Part shown: piece after piece, positions 38,936 through 49,711 of the stretch
Layout: each line of letters opens with the position of its first letter
How positions within the stretch are numbered: the stretch's first letter is position 1
Assembly: GCF_014645895.1 (NCBI RefSeq)
Contig: NZ_BMMP01000008.1
Span: forward strand, 1-64,000
Source: Streptomyces daqingensis
Lineage (GTDB): Bacteria; Actinomycetota; Actinomycetes; Streptomycetales; Streptomycetaceae
Length of the DNA: 64,000 nucleotides
Direction of reading: 5' to 3'
Made by a program: the position numbers and the translations under genes
Notes under the pieces: generated by a model
What the model saw: the letters and a program-made list of their open reading frames with translations, nothing else
Database searches by the model: none
Told to the model about the DNA's origin: nothing

Positions 38936-40411
38936 CTACTTGGTGTGCTGGCCGTCACACGACGGCTCTGAACTGCGCGTCCCCTGCTGGCGGTTACCGC
39001 CGAGGGCAGTGGCGCCGTTGAGCCCCGCGAGGGCCGGCTGGGGCCGCCGAGAGCCCTTCACGGCACCCTCGCCCGCAGCCTCCACCTCCGCATCCGCCTC
39101 AACGGCCGCCGCCTCGGACTCGACTTCGGACCCAGCTCCGGGCTTCGCCGCCCCGGACTCCGACTGGCGCCTCAGATCGTCAGATTCCTGACCAGAGTCG
39201 GCAAGTTGGACATCTTTCTCATCAGAGGGCGAAGCGCTCTCGATCTTCTGCCGGTACCGCGGAGGCACGAACGCGTGGGCCCAGCCCGGCACTCGGGGAG
39301 TGAAGCGCGGCATCAGCAGCACGACCAGGCCGACGGCGCACAGGACGACGACGGCCAGGACGATCACCATGCTCGCGGACTGCACCGAGAACGCGACGGC
39401 GCCGAAAGCGATCAGCGCCGACCAGAAGTACATGATCAGCACGGCCCGGCTGTGCGAGTGCCCGATCTCCAGAAGGCGATGGTGGAGATGGCCCTTGTCC
39501 GCGGCGAACGGCGACTCGCCCCGCCACGTCCTGCGCACGATCGCCAGCACCAGGTCCGCGACCGGGATCGCGATGATCGTCAAGGGCAGCAGCAGCGGCA
39601 TGTACAGCGGCACCATCGTGTGGACGGCCGCCCGGACGGAACGGGTGTGCTCCACGACGAGGTCCGGGTCGACCTGGCCGGTGACCGAGACGGCCCCCGC
39701 GGCCAGCACCAGCCCGATCAGCATCGAGCCCGAGTCCCCCATGAAGATCCGCGCCGGATGCATGTTGTGCGGCAGGAAGCCCAGGCACATGCCCATGAGG
39801 ACGGCCGCGAAGAGCGTCGCCGGCGCCGCGGCCTCGATGCCGTAGCCGTACCAGATCCGGTAGGCGTACATGAAGAACGCGGCGGCCGCGATGGTGACCA
39901 TCCCGGAGGCCAGGCCGTCCAGACCGTCCACGAAGTTGACCGCGTTGATCGTGATCACGACCAGCGCGACGGTGAGCAGCGTGCCCTGCAGCTGGGTCAC
40001 CGCGACGTTGCCGACGCCGGGCACCGGCAGCCACAGGATGGTCAGGCCCTGGAGCACCATGACGCCCGCCGCGATCATCTGCCCGCCGAGCTTGACGAGC
40101 GCGTCGACGCCCCACTTGTCGTCGAGGACGCCCAGCAGCCAGATCAGCCCCGCGCCCGAGAGCAGCGCGCGGGGCTCGTCGGACAGGATGAACAGCTCGC
40201 CGATGTTGGTGAGTTGAGAGGCGACGAGGAGCCCCGCGCACAGCCCGCCGAACATGGCGATGCCGCCCAGGCGCGGAGTCGGCTCGCGGTGCACGTCGCG
40301 CGCCCTGATCTGCGGCATCGCTCCCGCGGCGATGGCGAACTTCCGCACCGGCCCGGTCAGCAGATAGGTGACCGCTGCCGTGACGCAGAGCGTCAGCAGG
40401 TATTCACGCAC
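38936..40411 (-). CDS. wecA: WecA/Rfe-like undecaprenyl-phosphate GlcNAc-1-phosphate transferase
   Basis: This 491-aa polytopic MraY-family enzyme transfers a sugar-1-phosphate to undecaprenyl phosphate, starting a cell-wall polymer such as teichoic acid or arabinogalactan linkage. The family motifs are 'RDVHREPTPRLGGIAMF', 'LLGVLDDKWGVDALVKLGG' (Asp pair), 'INAVNFVDGLDGLASG' and 'NMHPARIFMGDSGSM'. The last 75 residues are a cytoplasmic Ala/Glu-rich tail. The GTG at 40411 (MREYLLTL) matches the usual N-terminus, and the longer upstream frame is rejected. It lies between the PTP-like gene and atpI, the conserved streptomycete order. Confidence 0.93.
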   Translation of the reverse strand: MREYLLTLCVTAAVTYLLTGPVRKFAIAAGAMPQIRARDVHREPTPRLGGIAMFGGLCAGLLVASQLTNIGELFILSDEPRALLSGAGLIWLLGVLDDKWGVDALVKLGGQMIAAGVMVLQGLTILWLPVPGVGNVAVTQLQGTLLTVALVVITINAVNFVDGLDGLASGMVTIAAAAFFMYAYRIWYGYGIEAAAPATLFAAVLMGMCLGFLPHNMHPARIFMGDSGSMLIGLVLAAGAVSVTGQVDPDLVVEHTRSVRAAVHTMVPLYMPLLLPLTIIAIPVADLVLAIVRRTWRGESPFAADKGHLHHRLLEIGHSHSRAVLIMYFWSALIAFGAVAFSVQSASMVIVLAVVVLCAVGLVVLLMPRFTPRVPGWAHAFVPPRYRQKIESASPSDEKDVQLADSGQESDDLRRQSESGAAKPGAGSEVESEAAAVEADAEVEAAGEGAVKGSRRPQPALAGLNGATALGGNRQQGTRSSEPSCDGQHTK

Positions 40412-40478
40412 GGGCTCCCCAGAGGTTTGCTTGCTCCTTGGCCCCACACCCTAAGACACCTGCCCGCCACCGGCGGTT

Positions 40479-41153
40479 TCACATGTGCGGGTGCATCCTG
40501 GCGGGCACGCCCGTCAGCGCCGTGACGACCGGTTCGAGTGCTTTGTTGATTTCGTCACCCACGGATCGGAAGTACGGGATCGGCGCCCCGTACGGATCGT
40601 AGATCTCGTCCGCCTCGGGGCTCGGTGCCAGCAGCCATCCGCGCAGCGCGGCGGCGGCCTGCACCAGGGCGTTCGCCCGCTCGACGACGCCCTGCGCCGA
40701 ACCCGCGTCGGGAAGCGTGGCGGCGTCTATGGCCTTCACCAGGCGCGTGAACTCCTTCAGCGTGAAGGTGCGCAGCCCCGCCGAGTGCCCCATGGAGACG
40801 ACCTGCGCGCGGTGGTCGCGGGTCGCGGTCAGCACGAGATCGGCACGGATGACGTGCTCGTCCAGCAGCTCACGGCCGCGGAAGCCCTCGGGGTCCGCCC
40901 CGAGCTCCAGCAGCACCTCGGCGGCGTGCTCCTCCATGGGTGCGCCCTCGTGCCCCCAGGTGCCCGCGCTCTCGACGACGATGCCGCCGCTGCGTCCGTC
41001 CCCCAGCCGCTCCGCCAGGGCATGCCGCGTCAGCCGCTCGGTCAGCGGCGAGCGGCAGACGTTGCCGGTCGAGACGTGGAGGATGCGGAAGATGCCATCG
41101 GTGCCGCTTATGCCGCCGGGGTCCGCGGTGCCACGCCCGTGCGGGGTGCTCAC
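40479..41153 (-). CDS. Low-molecular-weight protein-tyrosine-phosphatase-like protein, nucleophile Cys replaced by Ser
   Basis: This 224-aa LMW-PTP fold protein has the phosphate loop 'ILHVSTGNVCRSPLTE'. In active enzymes the loop reads V-C-x-G-N-I-C-R-S with the first Cys as nucleophile. Here that position is Ser28 (codon 41070-41072), while Arg and the second Cys remain. The general-acid region 'EIYDPYGAPIPYF' is kept. Phosphatase activity is therefore unlikely; phospho-binding is possible. ATG 41162 has GGAG directly abutting, so GTG 41153 is preferred, with nine-base spacing. It sits between sua5 and wecA. Confidence 0.85.
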   Translation of the reverse strand: MSTPHGRGTADPGGISGTDGIFRILHVSTGNVCRSPLTERLTRHALAERLGDGRSGGIVVESAGTWGHEGAPMEEHAAEVLLELGADPEGFRGRELLDEHVIRADLVLTATRDHRAQVVSMGHSAGLRTFTLKEFTRLVKAIDAATLPDAGSAQGVVERANALVQAAAALRGWLLAPSPEADEIYDPYGAPIPYFRSVGDEINKALEPVVTALTGVPARMHPHM

Positions 41154-41283
41154 TGCAGGCATCTCCAGGCCCGGCGGGCGTTCGTCGGGGCCGTGTGCGC
41201 CGTGCGGGAGTCCGCGCGGCCGGTACGGGGGCGGACGGGCCGGGACGGCCGTGCGAGCGTCCTGAGGGGCTGCGCGCCCCCTG

Positions 41284-41931
41284 TCATGACGCCACCTCCA
41301 TGTCGGGGACGACCTTGCGCAGCTCCTCCGCGCTGAGCGCGCCGGCACGCAGCAGGACGGGGTTCTTGCCCGTCACGTCGACGATCGAGGAGGGCACCGA
41401 GTCCGGCGTCGGGCCGCCGTCCAGGTAGACGGCGACGGACTCGCCCAGCATCTCCTGCGCGGCGTCGCAGTCCTGCGGCGCGGGGTGGCCGCTGAGGTTC
41501 GCCGAGGAGACGGCCATGGGCCCGAACTCCTTGAGCAGCTCGATGGCGACGGGGTGCAGCGGCATCCGCACGGCGACGGTGCCCCGCGAGTCGCCCAGGT
41601 CCCACGTCAGCGACGGCTGGTGCCGGGCCACGAGGGTCAGGGCGCCCGGCCAGAACGCGTCCACGAGCTCCCAGGCGGACTCGGGGAAGTCGGTGACCAG
41701 GCCGTGCAGCGTGTTCGGCGAGCCGACGAGCACGGGCGAGGGCATGTTCCGGCCGCGCCCCTTGGCCTCCAGAAGGTCGCCGACGGCGTCCGGGCTGAAG
41801 GCGTCGGCTCCGATCCCGTAGACGGTGTCCGTGGGGAGCACGACGAGTTCACCGCGGCGGACCGCCGAAGCGGCCTCGCGCAGGCCGGTCTTGCGGTCGG
41901 TCGAGTCGGTGCAGTCATAACGCCGTGCCAT
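41284..41931 (-). CDS. sua5: L-threonylcarbamoyladenylate synthase (Sua5/YrdC)
   Basis: This 215-aa enzyme makes threonylcarbamoyl-AMP from Thr, bicarbonate and ATP for the t6A37 tRNA modification. It begins 'MARRYDCTDSTDRKTGLREA'. The YrdC core shows 'GELVVLPTDTVYGIGADAFS', 'KGRGRNMPSPVLVGS', 'VAVRMPLHPVAIELL' and 'PMAVSSANLSGHPAP'. It lacks the extra Sua5 domain, so it is the short YrdC-type form. Its ATG shares one base with the prmC stop (TAATG), so it is translated after prmC. Confidence 0.95.
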   Translation of the reverse strand: MARRYDCTDSTDRKTGLREAASAVRRGELVVLPTDTVYGIGADAFSPDAVGDLLEAKGRGRNMPSPVLVGSPNTLHGLVTDFPESAWELVDAFWPGALTLVARHQPSLTWDLGDSRGTVAVRMPLHPVAIELLKEFGPMAVSSANLSGHPAPQDCDAAQEMLGESVAVYLDGGPTPDSVPSSIVDVTGKNPVLLRAGALSAEELRKVVPDMEVAS

Positions 41932-42812
41932 TACGGCACCTCCCTGCGGGCTGTGGCGAATCGGGGCCGGTTGTTGAGGTCGGGATGGTCCGCGGCGTCG
42001 GCCCAGCCGCGGTCCTCGGTGAAGATCCAGGGGACTTGGCCGCCCTGGGTGTCCGCGTGCTCCACGACGACCACGCCGCCCGGGCGCAGCAGCCGGTGTG
42101 CGGCGCGTTCCAGGCCGCGGATCGTGACCAGCCCGTCCTCCCCCGAGAACAACGCGAGTTCGGGGTCGTGGTCCCGGGCCTCGGGCGCCACGTACTCCCA
42201 TTCGGTGAGCGGGATGTAGGGCGGGTTGGCGACGACCAGGTCGACCTGGCCGTCGAGCTCGGGCAGAGCCGTGAGCGCGTCCCCGTGATGGAGGATCACG
42301 CGGCTGCCCTCGACGTTCTTCACCGCCCAGCTGTACGCGCCCTCGTCGAGTTCGACGGCGTGCACCCGTGAGCGGGGCACCTCCTGCGCGAGGGCGAGCG
42401 CGATGGCGCCCGAACCGGTGCACAGGTCGACGATGAGGGGTTCGGCCACGTCCATGGCGCGCACCGCGTCTATCGCCCAGCCGGCCACCGACTCGGTCTC
42501 GGGGCGGGGCACGAACACCCCGGGCCCCACCTGGAGTTCGAGGTACCGGAAGAAGGCCCGGCCGGTGATGTGCTGGAGCGGCTCGCGCGCCTCGCGGCGG
42601 GCCACCGCCTCCCAGTACCGGGCGTCGAAGTCGGCGTCGGAGACCCTGTGCAGCTCACCGCGCTTGACGCCGTGCACGAACGCGGCGAGTTCCTCCGCGT
42701 CGAACCGCGGCGAGGGCACGCCGGCGTCGGCCAGCCGCTGTGTCGCCTGGGCGACCTCGCTGACGAGCAGGCCGCGGCGGTTCGGGGGCTGCCCCCCGGA
42801 CGAATGCAGCAT
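41931..42812 (-). CDS. prmC: Peptide chain release factor N5-glutamine methyltransferase
   Basis: This 293-aa SAM-dependent enzyme methylates the Gln of the GGQ motif in RF1/RF2. The N-terminal RF-binding helical domain has 'VSEVAQATQRLADAGVPSPR'. The catalytic domain has 'IVDLCTGSGAIALALAQE' and the NPPY motif in 'VDLVVANPPYIPLTE'. It is directly downstream of prfA, its substrate gene, 34 bases away. An ATG start gives a slightly longer N-terminus than usual; a later start at the GTG of VSEVAQ is possible. Confidence 0.95.
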   Translation of the reverse strand: MLHSSGGQPPNRRGLLVSEVAQATQRLADAGVPSPRFDAEELAAFVHGVKRGELHRVSDADFDARYWEAVARREAREPLQHITGRAFFRYLELQVGPGVFVPRPETESVAGWAIDAVRAMDVAEPLIVDLCTGSGAIALALAQEVPRSRVHAVELDEGAYSWAVKNVEGSRVILHHGDALTALPELDGQVDLVVANPPYIPLTEWEYVAPEARDHDPELALFSGEDGLVTIRGLERAAHRLLRPGGVVVVEHADTQGGQVPWIFTEDRGWADAADHPDLNNRPRFATARREVP

Positions 42813-42846
42813 CGTGAGTTCCCTACCACCCGTCCGTACAAGCGCT

Positions 42847-43926
42847 CTACTGGGCAGCGGCCAGCTTGGCCGCGGAGTCGGCGTCGACGCACGCCTGGAT
42901 CACGGGGTCGAGTTCCCCGTCGAGCACCTGATCCAGGTTGTACGCCTTGAAGCCCACCCGGTGATCCGAGATCCGGTTCTCCGGGAAGTTGTACGTGCGC
43001 ACACGCTCCGACCTGTCCACCGTACGTACCTGGCTGCGGCGGGCGTCCGACGCCTCCTGGTCGGCCTCCTCCTGGGCGGCGGCCAGCAGCCTCGCGCGCA
43101 GGATGCGCAGCGCCTGCTCCTTGTTCTGCAGCTGGCTCTTCTCGTTCTGGCACGAGACGACGATGCCCGTCGGCTCGTGGGTGATCCGCACCGCGGAGTC
43201 CGTCGTGTTGACGGACTGGCCGCCGGGGCCGGACGAGCGGTAGACGTCGATGCGCAGGTCGTTGGCGTTGATCTCGACGTCCACGTCCTCGGCCTCGGGC
43301 AGGACGAGCACGCCGGCGGCGGAGGTGTGGATGCGGCCCTGCGACTCCGTCGCCGGCACGCGCTGCACCCGGTGCACGCCGCCCTCGTACTTCAGCCGCG
43401 CCCACACGCCCTGGCCGGGCTCCGTGGCACCGCCGCCGCCCTTGGTCTTCACGGCCACCTGGACGTCCTTGTAGCCGCCCAGGTCCGACTCCGTCGCCTG
43501 GATCAACTCCGTCTTCCAGCCGACGCGTTCGGCGTACCGCAGATACATCCGCAGCAGGTCTCCGGCGAAGAGCGCCGACTCGTCGCCGCCCTCGCCCGCC
43601 TTGATCTCGAGGATGACGTCCTTGTCGTCGCTCGGGTCGCGCGGCACCAGCAGGAGCCGGAGCTTCTCCGTGAGCTCCTCGCGCTGCCCTTCGAGCTCCT
43701 TGACCTCGGCGACGAAGTCGGAGTCGTCGGCGGCCAGTTCACGGGCCGTGGCGAGGTCCTCGCCGGTCTGCTTCCACGAGCGGTACGCGGCGATCACGGG
43801 GGTCAGCTCGGCGTAGCGCTTGTTGAGCTTGCGGGCGCGCGCCTGGTCGGCGTGGATCGCCGGGTCGGCGAGCTGCTTCTCCAGCTCCGCGTGCTCGCCG
43901 ATCAGTTCCTCGACCGCCTCGAACAT
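42847..43926 (-). CDS. prfA: Peptide chain release factor 1
   Basis: This 359-aa RF1 terminates translation at UAA and UAG. It begins '[20 protein letters not shown]'. The codon-recognition domain holds a P-x-T-type motif in '[15 protein letters not shown]'. The peptidyl-tRNA hydrolysis motif GGQ is in '[20 protein letters not shown]'. The C-terminal '[16 protein letters not shown]' is standard. prmC follows. Confidence 0.97.
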   Translation of the reverse strand: MFEAVEELIGEHAELEKQLADPAIHADQARARKLNKRYAELTPVIAAYRSWKQTGEDLATARELAADDSDFVAEVKELEGQREELTEKLRLLLVPRDPSDDKDVILEIKAGEGGDESALFAGDLLRMYLRYAERVGWKTELIQATESDLGGYKDVQVAVKTKGGGGATEPGQGVWARLKYEGGVHRVQRVPATESQGRIHTSAAGVLVLPEAEDVDVEINANDLRIDVYRSSGPGGQSVNTTDSAVRITHEPTGIVVSCQNEKSQLQNKEQALRILRARLLAAAQEEADQEASDARRSQVRTVDRSERVRTYNFPENRISDHRVGFKAYNLDQVLDGELDPVIQACVDADSAAKLAAAQ

Positions 43927-43971
43927 CGTTTGTCCCTTACGTGGAAGAAGAAAGTGCCAGGCAGCGCAAAA

Positions 43972-44021
43972 GAGCGCCGGTCCGTCACGCCCGGCGGAGG
44001 GCGTGCCGAGGACCGGCGCTC
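43972..44021 (-). terminator. Intrinsic terminator after rpmE
   Basis: Perfect 12-bp arms GAGCGCCGGTCC (43972-43983) and GGACCGGCGCTC (44010-44021) contain an inner 7-bp stem CACGCCC/GGGCGTG. On the minus strand the stem is followed directly by CTCTTTTGC, giving a T-run. It lies 9 bases after the rpmE stop and before prfA, so prfA transcription needs readthrough or its own promoter. Confidence 0.85.
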
Positions 44022-44029
44022 GAGCGTTG

Positions 44030-44257
44030 CTACTTCTTCTTGGCGTTACCGGCGCTCTTGCCGAAGCGGGCCTCGAAGCGGGCCACGCGGCCTCCGGTGT
44101 CGAGGATCTTCTGCTTGCCGGTGTAGAAGGGGTGGCACGCGGAGCAGATGTCGGCGCGGATGACGCCGCTGCCGACCGTGCTGCGCGTGGTGAAGGAGTT
44201 ACCGCAGGTGCAGCTGACCTGGGTCTCCACGTACTCGGGGTGGATGTCCTGCTTCAA
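44030..44257 (-). CDS. rpmE: 50S ribosomal protein L31, zinc-binding type
   Basis: This 75-aa ribosomal protein has all four Cys ligands in 'SCTCGNSF' and '[13 protein letters not shown]', so it is the zinc-binding (C+) type; streptomycetes usually carry a Zur-controlled C- paralogue elsewhere. The start is TTG (MKQDIHPEY), set by AGGAGA with correct spacing and by the conserved N-terminus. The longer upstream frame is not coding. It lies between the LCP gene and prfA. Confidence 0.97.
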   Translation of the reverse strand: MKQDIHPEYVETQVSCTCGNSFTTRSTVGSGVIRADICSACHPFYTGKQKILDTGGRVARFEARFGKSAGNAKKK

Positions 44258-44462
44258 GGTGTCTCCTAGTTTCGGGAGGGCGCCGGGTCGGAAGGGCGGA
44301 TTGCCATCCGTGAACCGGAGCCGACGGTCCAGTCTGCCATCACTGGCCGTGCCTCCCAAAACCGGGGGCGGGCGGCCTTTATTCCTCGGTACTCCGCGAT
44401 CCGGCGCGCGCGCAGTCCCCGATCCGGCGCGCGAGCGGGCTCACGGCGCCGGACGCACCCGG

Positions 44463-45590
44463 TCAGCGCACCACACCGCCGATGTCGGTCCGGTCGCCCG
44501 CGGAGCCCTTCGTCGCCGACGCCGGTATGGCGGCGTCACGCTCGAGCGCCGCCCACATCTTCCGCGCCTTCGACTCCATCGGCACGACGCGGTTGGGGTC
44601 CTCCGGGTCATAGGTGACCGGCAGCGTCGAGAACTGGATGTCGTCGGACTTCACGCCCTTGAGCAGCTTCGCGACCCCCACGAGGTCCGTGACCGAGTCC
44701 AGCTCGGAGTCCGTGGTCACAGCGGACGTGGCGCTGTCCGCGAGGTTGTAGAGCTTCTTCGGGCTGCTGAAGACGCCGACGTCGTTGACCTGGTCCATCA
44801 GCGCCTTGACGAACGCCTGCTGGAGCTGGATGCGGCCCAGGTCGCTGCCGTCCCCGACCGCGTGCCGGGTACGTACGAGCCCCAGCGACTGCTCGCCGCT
44901 CAGCTTGTGCCGTCCGGGCTGCAGCGCCAGGTGACTTTCCTTGTCGTTGATCGGCTTCCGGGTGGTGACCTCGACGCCGCCGAGGGTGTCGATCAGCTTC
45001 TTGAAGCCGTCGAAGTCGACCTCGACGTAGTGGTCCATCCGCACGCCGGACATCGATTCGACCGTCTTCACGGCACAGGCCGGGCCGCCCACCTGGTACG
45101 CCGAGTTGAACATCGCCTTCTGCGCCGGCGCCTTGCCGCCGCCGTCCTGGGAGCACCCCGGACGGTCGACGATGGTGTCCCGCGGTATCGAGACGACGCT
45201 CGCCTTCTCGTGCTCCTTGTCGACGTGGACGATCATCGCCGTGTCGGAGCGTGCGCCCTCCTGGCCGGCGCCGCCGTACTTGGCGTTGGCGCCTGAGCGG
45301 TTGTCGGAGCCGAGGACGAGGATGTCCATGGAGCCGTCGGGGGCGTCGTCGGGGCGGTTCCCGCCGAGTTCGGCGTCGATGTCGACGCCGGAGATGTTGC
45401 CGTTCAGCTTGAAGTAGGCGAAGCCCAGACCGGAGCCGCCGAGGACGAACACGGCGCCCGCCGTCCAGGCGCCCGCCTTGAGGAGGCGCCGGCGGCGGTC
45501 CACCGGCCTGCGGCGCCTGCCGGTGGCGCGGAGACCGCCTCGCGAGCGCCCGGCTTCCGCCGCCTGCCCGTCCGTGTTGCCGTCCGCCAT
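44463..45590 (-). CDS. LCP family cell-wall polymer ligase (LytR-CpsA-Psr)
   Basis: This 375-aa type-II membrane protein attaches undecaprenyl-linked glycopolymers to peptidoglycan. It has a cytoplasmic basic N-terminus, one TM segment ('AGAVFVLGGSGLGFAYFKL') and an external LCP domain: 'MDILVLGSDNRSG', 'SDTAMIVHVDKEHEKASVV', 'SIPRDTIVD', 'NSAYQVGGPACAVKTVE' and 'LGLVRTRHAVGDGSDLGR'. The Asp and Arg residues that bind polyprenyl pyrophosphate are present. It may work with the WecA-type enzyme encoded 5 kb away in the same wall pathway (inference). A hairpin-type inverted repeat lies 150 bases upstream. Confidence 0.93.
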   Translation of the reverse strand: MADGNTDGQAAEAGRSRGGLRATGRRRRPVDRRRRLLKAGAWTAGAVFVLGGSGLGFAYFKLNGNISGVDIDAELGGNRPDDAPDGSMDILVLGSDNRSGANAKYGGAGQEGARSDTAMIVHVDKEHEKASVVSIPRDTIVDRPGCSQDGGGKAPAQKAMFNSAYQVGGPACAVKTVESMSGVRMDHYVEVDFDGFKKLIDTLGGVEVTTRKPINDKESHLALQPGRHKLSGEQSLGLVRTRHAVGDGSDLGRIQLQQAFVKALMDQVNDVGVFSSPKKLYNLADSATSAVTTDSELDSVTDLVGVAKLLKGVKSDDIQFSTLPVTYDPEDPNRVVPMESKARKMWAALERDAAIPASATKGSAGDRTDIGGVVR

Positions 45591-45735
45591 CGTCACTTGC
45601 CTCAGTCCTGTCCTTGCTGCTTCCGCTGCCGTTCGTAATGCGGGCGCGCGACCGCTGCCCGAGGGCGCGTACGCCGTGTCGGCGTCGCGCCCCGCGAAGA
45701 GTGGCACACGCAGTGACCCGGATGCCTCTGCTGTG

Positions 45736-45763
45736 ATGATCAGCGCGGATTTGCGCCGATCAT
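45736..45763. repeat. Inverted repeat upstream of the LCP gene
   Basis: ATGATC (45736-45741) with inner GCGC pairs with GCGC and GATCAT (45758-45763) around a 6-base loop, with one mismatch. It lies about 150 bases before the LCP start, so it is a possible operator or leader hairpin. Confidence 0.35.
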
Positions 45764-45869
45764 GGCGGTACGGCGTCCACCTGCGAAGACGCCCCTGCCG
45801 ACGGCGGCCGGGAAGCCGCGAACGGCGGACCCGGCGTGTGGGCAAGCTCTCAAGCCCCGTCACGCACGG

Positions 45870-45907
45870 CGAGGACCGCCCCACCAGATGTGGCGGGACG
45901 GTCCTCG
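45870..45907 (-). terminator. Hairpin after rho
   Basis: CGAGGACCG (45870-45878) pairs with CGGTCCTCG (45899-45907), with an inner CCAC/GTGG stem and 5-base loop. It starts 39 bases after the rho stop. There is no T-run. Confidence 0.6.
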
Positions 45908-45946
45908 TCGACTGGGCCCCTCAGGGACCGGCGGTGGCGGCGGCTG

Positions 45947-47959
<2,013 letters not shown>

Positions 47960-48393
47960 TAAGGGTCCTTCCCTGGAGCGGACGTCGGCCTGTCTGGCTC
48001 GGCGACCGGTCGTGCTGTCCGGCGGGGTCCTGTACGAGCGGACCTGACCGAAGCGGTGGTCCCGCCTGCATGTGTGGCGGGGAGATCAATTCAATGGTTC
48101 GACGTACAACAAAGGACGCGGTGTCCTGCACGTCGGCTCCGGAGCGTGCTCGAGACTGCCGAGCGAGGCTAAGCAGCGGGGAGGCTCCTGGAAGAAGAGG
48201 CGATCCCTGGGGCTCTGCCCTGGGGAATCACACAAGCACTGCACTCTACGGGCCACCACAGCATTTCACGTGCGGACCACGAGACTGCGAGTACAGACTT
48301 GAGGTTAACACTACCGGATCCAACAAACATTCCCCCTTCCACGGATCGTCGCCCTCCGCCGTGCCCCGACCGGCCCGGCGCATTCCTGCACTG
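47960..48393. other. 434-bp region between thrB and rho
   Basis: No gene is supported. On the minus strand this is the leader of rho. Two less GC-rich spots (48080-48115 and 48290-48345) may hold promoter elements. A long untranslated leader would fit autoregulation by Rho, known from other bacteria, but no specific element can be proven here. Confidence 0.45.
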
Positions 48394-49341
48394 TCACTGA
48401 GGTGCGCCGCGGGCCGCGCCGTCCGCGTTGAGCGGCAGCACGCACGCGCCCGCGGCGTCGAGGCTCAGCCTGTTCGCCGTCCACTGCTCTCCTGCCAGAC
48501 GGGCCACCTTCTCGGCGGCGCCGTCCCCCTCGGGAAGCGCGAGCACCGTGGGCCCCGCACCCGAGACAACTGCTGGGACGTCGTCAGCCCGCAAGCGGTT
48601 CAGCAACTCCACGCTTTCCTGCATCGCCGGTGCCCGGTACTCCTGGTGCAGCCGGTCCTCCGTCGCGGGCAGCAGCAGGTCGGGGCGCCTGGTCAGCGCC
48701 TCGACGAGCAGCGCGGAGCGTCCGGCGTTGAACGCCGCGTCCACGTGCGGCACATGACGGGGCAACAGCCCCCGGGCGGTCTCCGTCAGCAGCGGCTTCG
48801 CCGGGACGAAGACGACCGGCACGACGGACGGCGCCGGGTCCATCCTGATGGCGCGCGCCGCGCCGGCGTCCATCCACGCGAGGGTGAAGCCGCCGAGGAG
48901 GCACGCCGCGACGTTGTCCGGGTGCCCTTCGATCTCGGTGGCCAGCTCCAGCATCGCGGCGTCGTCCAGCCGGGCCTCTCCGCCCGTGGTGACCGCGCGG
49001 GCGGCCATGATGCCCGCGCAGATCGCGGCGGACGACGAGCCGAGGCCGCGTCCGTGCGGGATGCGGTTGGCGCAGACGACCTCCAGGCCGCGGGGCTGCC
49101 CGCCCAGCAGGTCGAACGCGGTGCGCAGCGACCGTACGAGCAGGTGGTCCTCGTCGCGGGGGAGGGTGTCGGCGCCTTCACCGGCGATGTCGATGTGCAG
49201 CCCGGAGTCGGCGACCCGGACCACGACGTCGTCGTAGAGCCCCAGCGCAAGTCCCAGGCTGTCGTAACCGGGGCCGAGGTTGGCGCTTGTGGCGGGAACG
49301 CGCACACGGACTGCTGCGGCGCGGAACGCGGGGCCGGCCAT
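48394..49341 (-). CDS. thrB: Homoserine kinase
   Basis: This 315-aa GHMP kinase phosphorylates homoserine in threonine biosynthesis. It begins 'MAGPAFRAAAVRVRVPATSA'. The phosphate-binding loop 'PHGRGLGSSSAAICAGIMAA' is intact, and 'SANLGPGYDSLGLAL' is the N-terminal signature. The C-terminal 'VVSGAGPTVLALPEGDGA' is the Gly-rich end motif. It is separated from thrC by 370 bases, so it may have its own promoter. Confidence 0.96.
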   Translation of the reverse strand: MAGPAFRAAAVRVRVPATSANLGPGYDSLGLALGLYDDVVVRVADSGLHIDIAGEGADTLPRDEDHLLVRSLRTAFDLLGGQPRGLEVVCANRIPHGRGLGSSSAAICAGIMAARAVTTGGEARLDDAAMLELATEIEGHPDNVAACLLGGFTLAWMDAGAARAIRMDPAPSVVPVVFVPAKPLLTETARGLLPRHVPHVDAAFNAGRSALLVEALTRRPDLLLPATEDRLHQEYRAPAMQESVELLNRLRADDVPAVVSGAGPTVLALPEGDGAAEKVARLAGEQWTANRLSLDAAGACVLPLNADGAARGAPQ

Positions 49342-49711
49342 CTCCCGATGACTCTCCTTGGTTGGTCCTGACGATTTCCCGTGAGACCGCGGCGTGACGC
49401 CGGACCGGTCAATGACCCAGTGTGTCCCGGACCTTACGGCCCGGACGTGGCCCCCGGCGGACGCGGGGAACCGAAGCAGGTGCGGGGGTTTTCGGGGTTG
49501 TTCGAGGCTGGCTCAAGCTTATCGAAGGAAGGTTCAGTGACGACACAGGGCGCACGGGAGGCGCACGAAGCGTGTCGCGTACGGCTCCGCGCTCCCTGAC
49601 CGCCGTCCGCCGCGGACGGGGAAGGAGCCCCTCCCCCACGCCGCCGGCGGCCTGCCCGGTCGAGAGCAGTCACCAGGTGACTGCCCAGTTCCGGGCAGGC
49701 GGACACCTCGA
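49342..49711. other. 370-bp gap between thrC and thrB
   Basis: No gene is supported. Next to thrC it holds two hairpins (49667-49698); the rest is the thrB leader. A purine/AT-containing stretch at 49485-49535 is the likely promoter area for thrB. A 72-codon plus-strand frame in it has no homology that I recognise and is left out. Confidence 0.5.
49667..49698 (-). terminator. Palindrome and hairpin after thrC
   Basis: CAGTCACC (49667-49674) and GGTGACTG (49676-49683) are exact complements around one base. Adjacent CTGCCC (49681-49686) and GGGCAG (49693-49698) form a second stem. They lie just downstream of the thrC stop on the minus strand. It could be a terminator or an attenuator for thrB. 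Confidence 0.45.

Larger units (their letters stand above)
45591..45946. other. 356-bp region between rho and the LCP gene
   Basis: No gene is supported. It holds the rho terminator hairpin near its right end (45870-45907) and, further left, the inverted repeat and presumably the promoter of the LCP gene. A short stretch 45728-45765 is less GC-rich. Confidence 0.5.

Noticed and set aside
49381..49599. Small plus-strand frame opposite the thrC-thrB gap
   Set aside because: No family resemblance, weak bias and no RBS.
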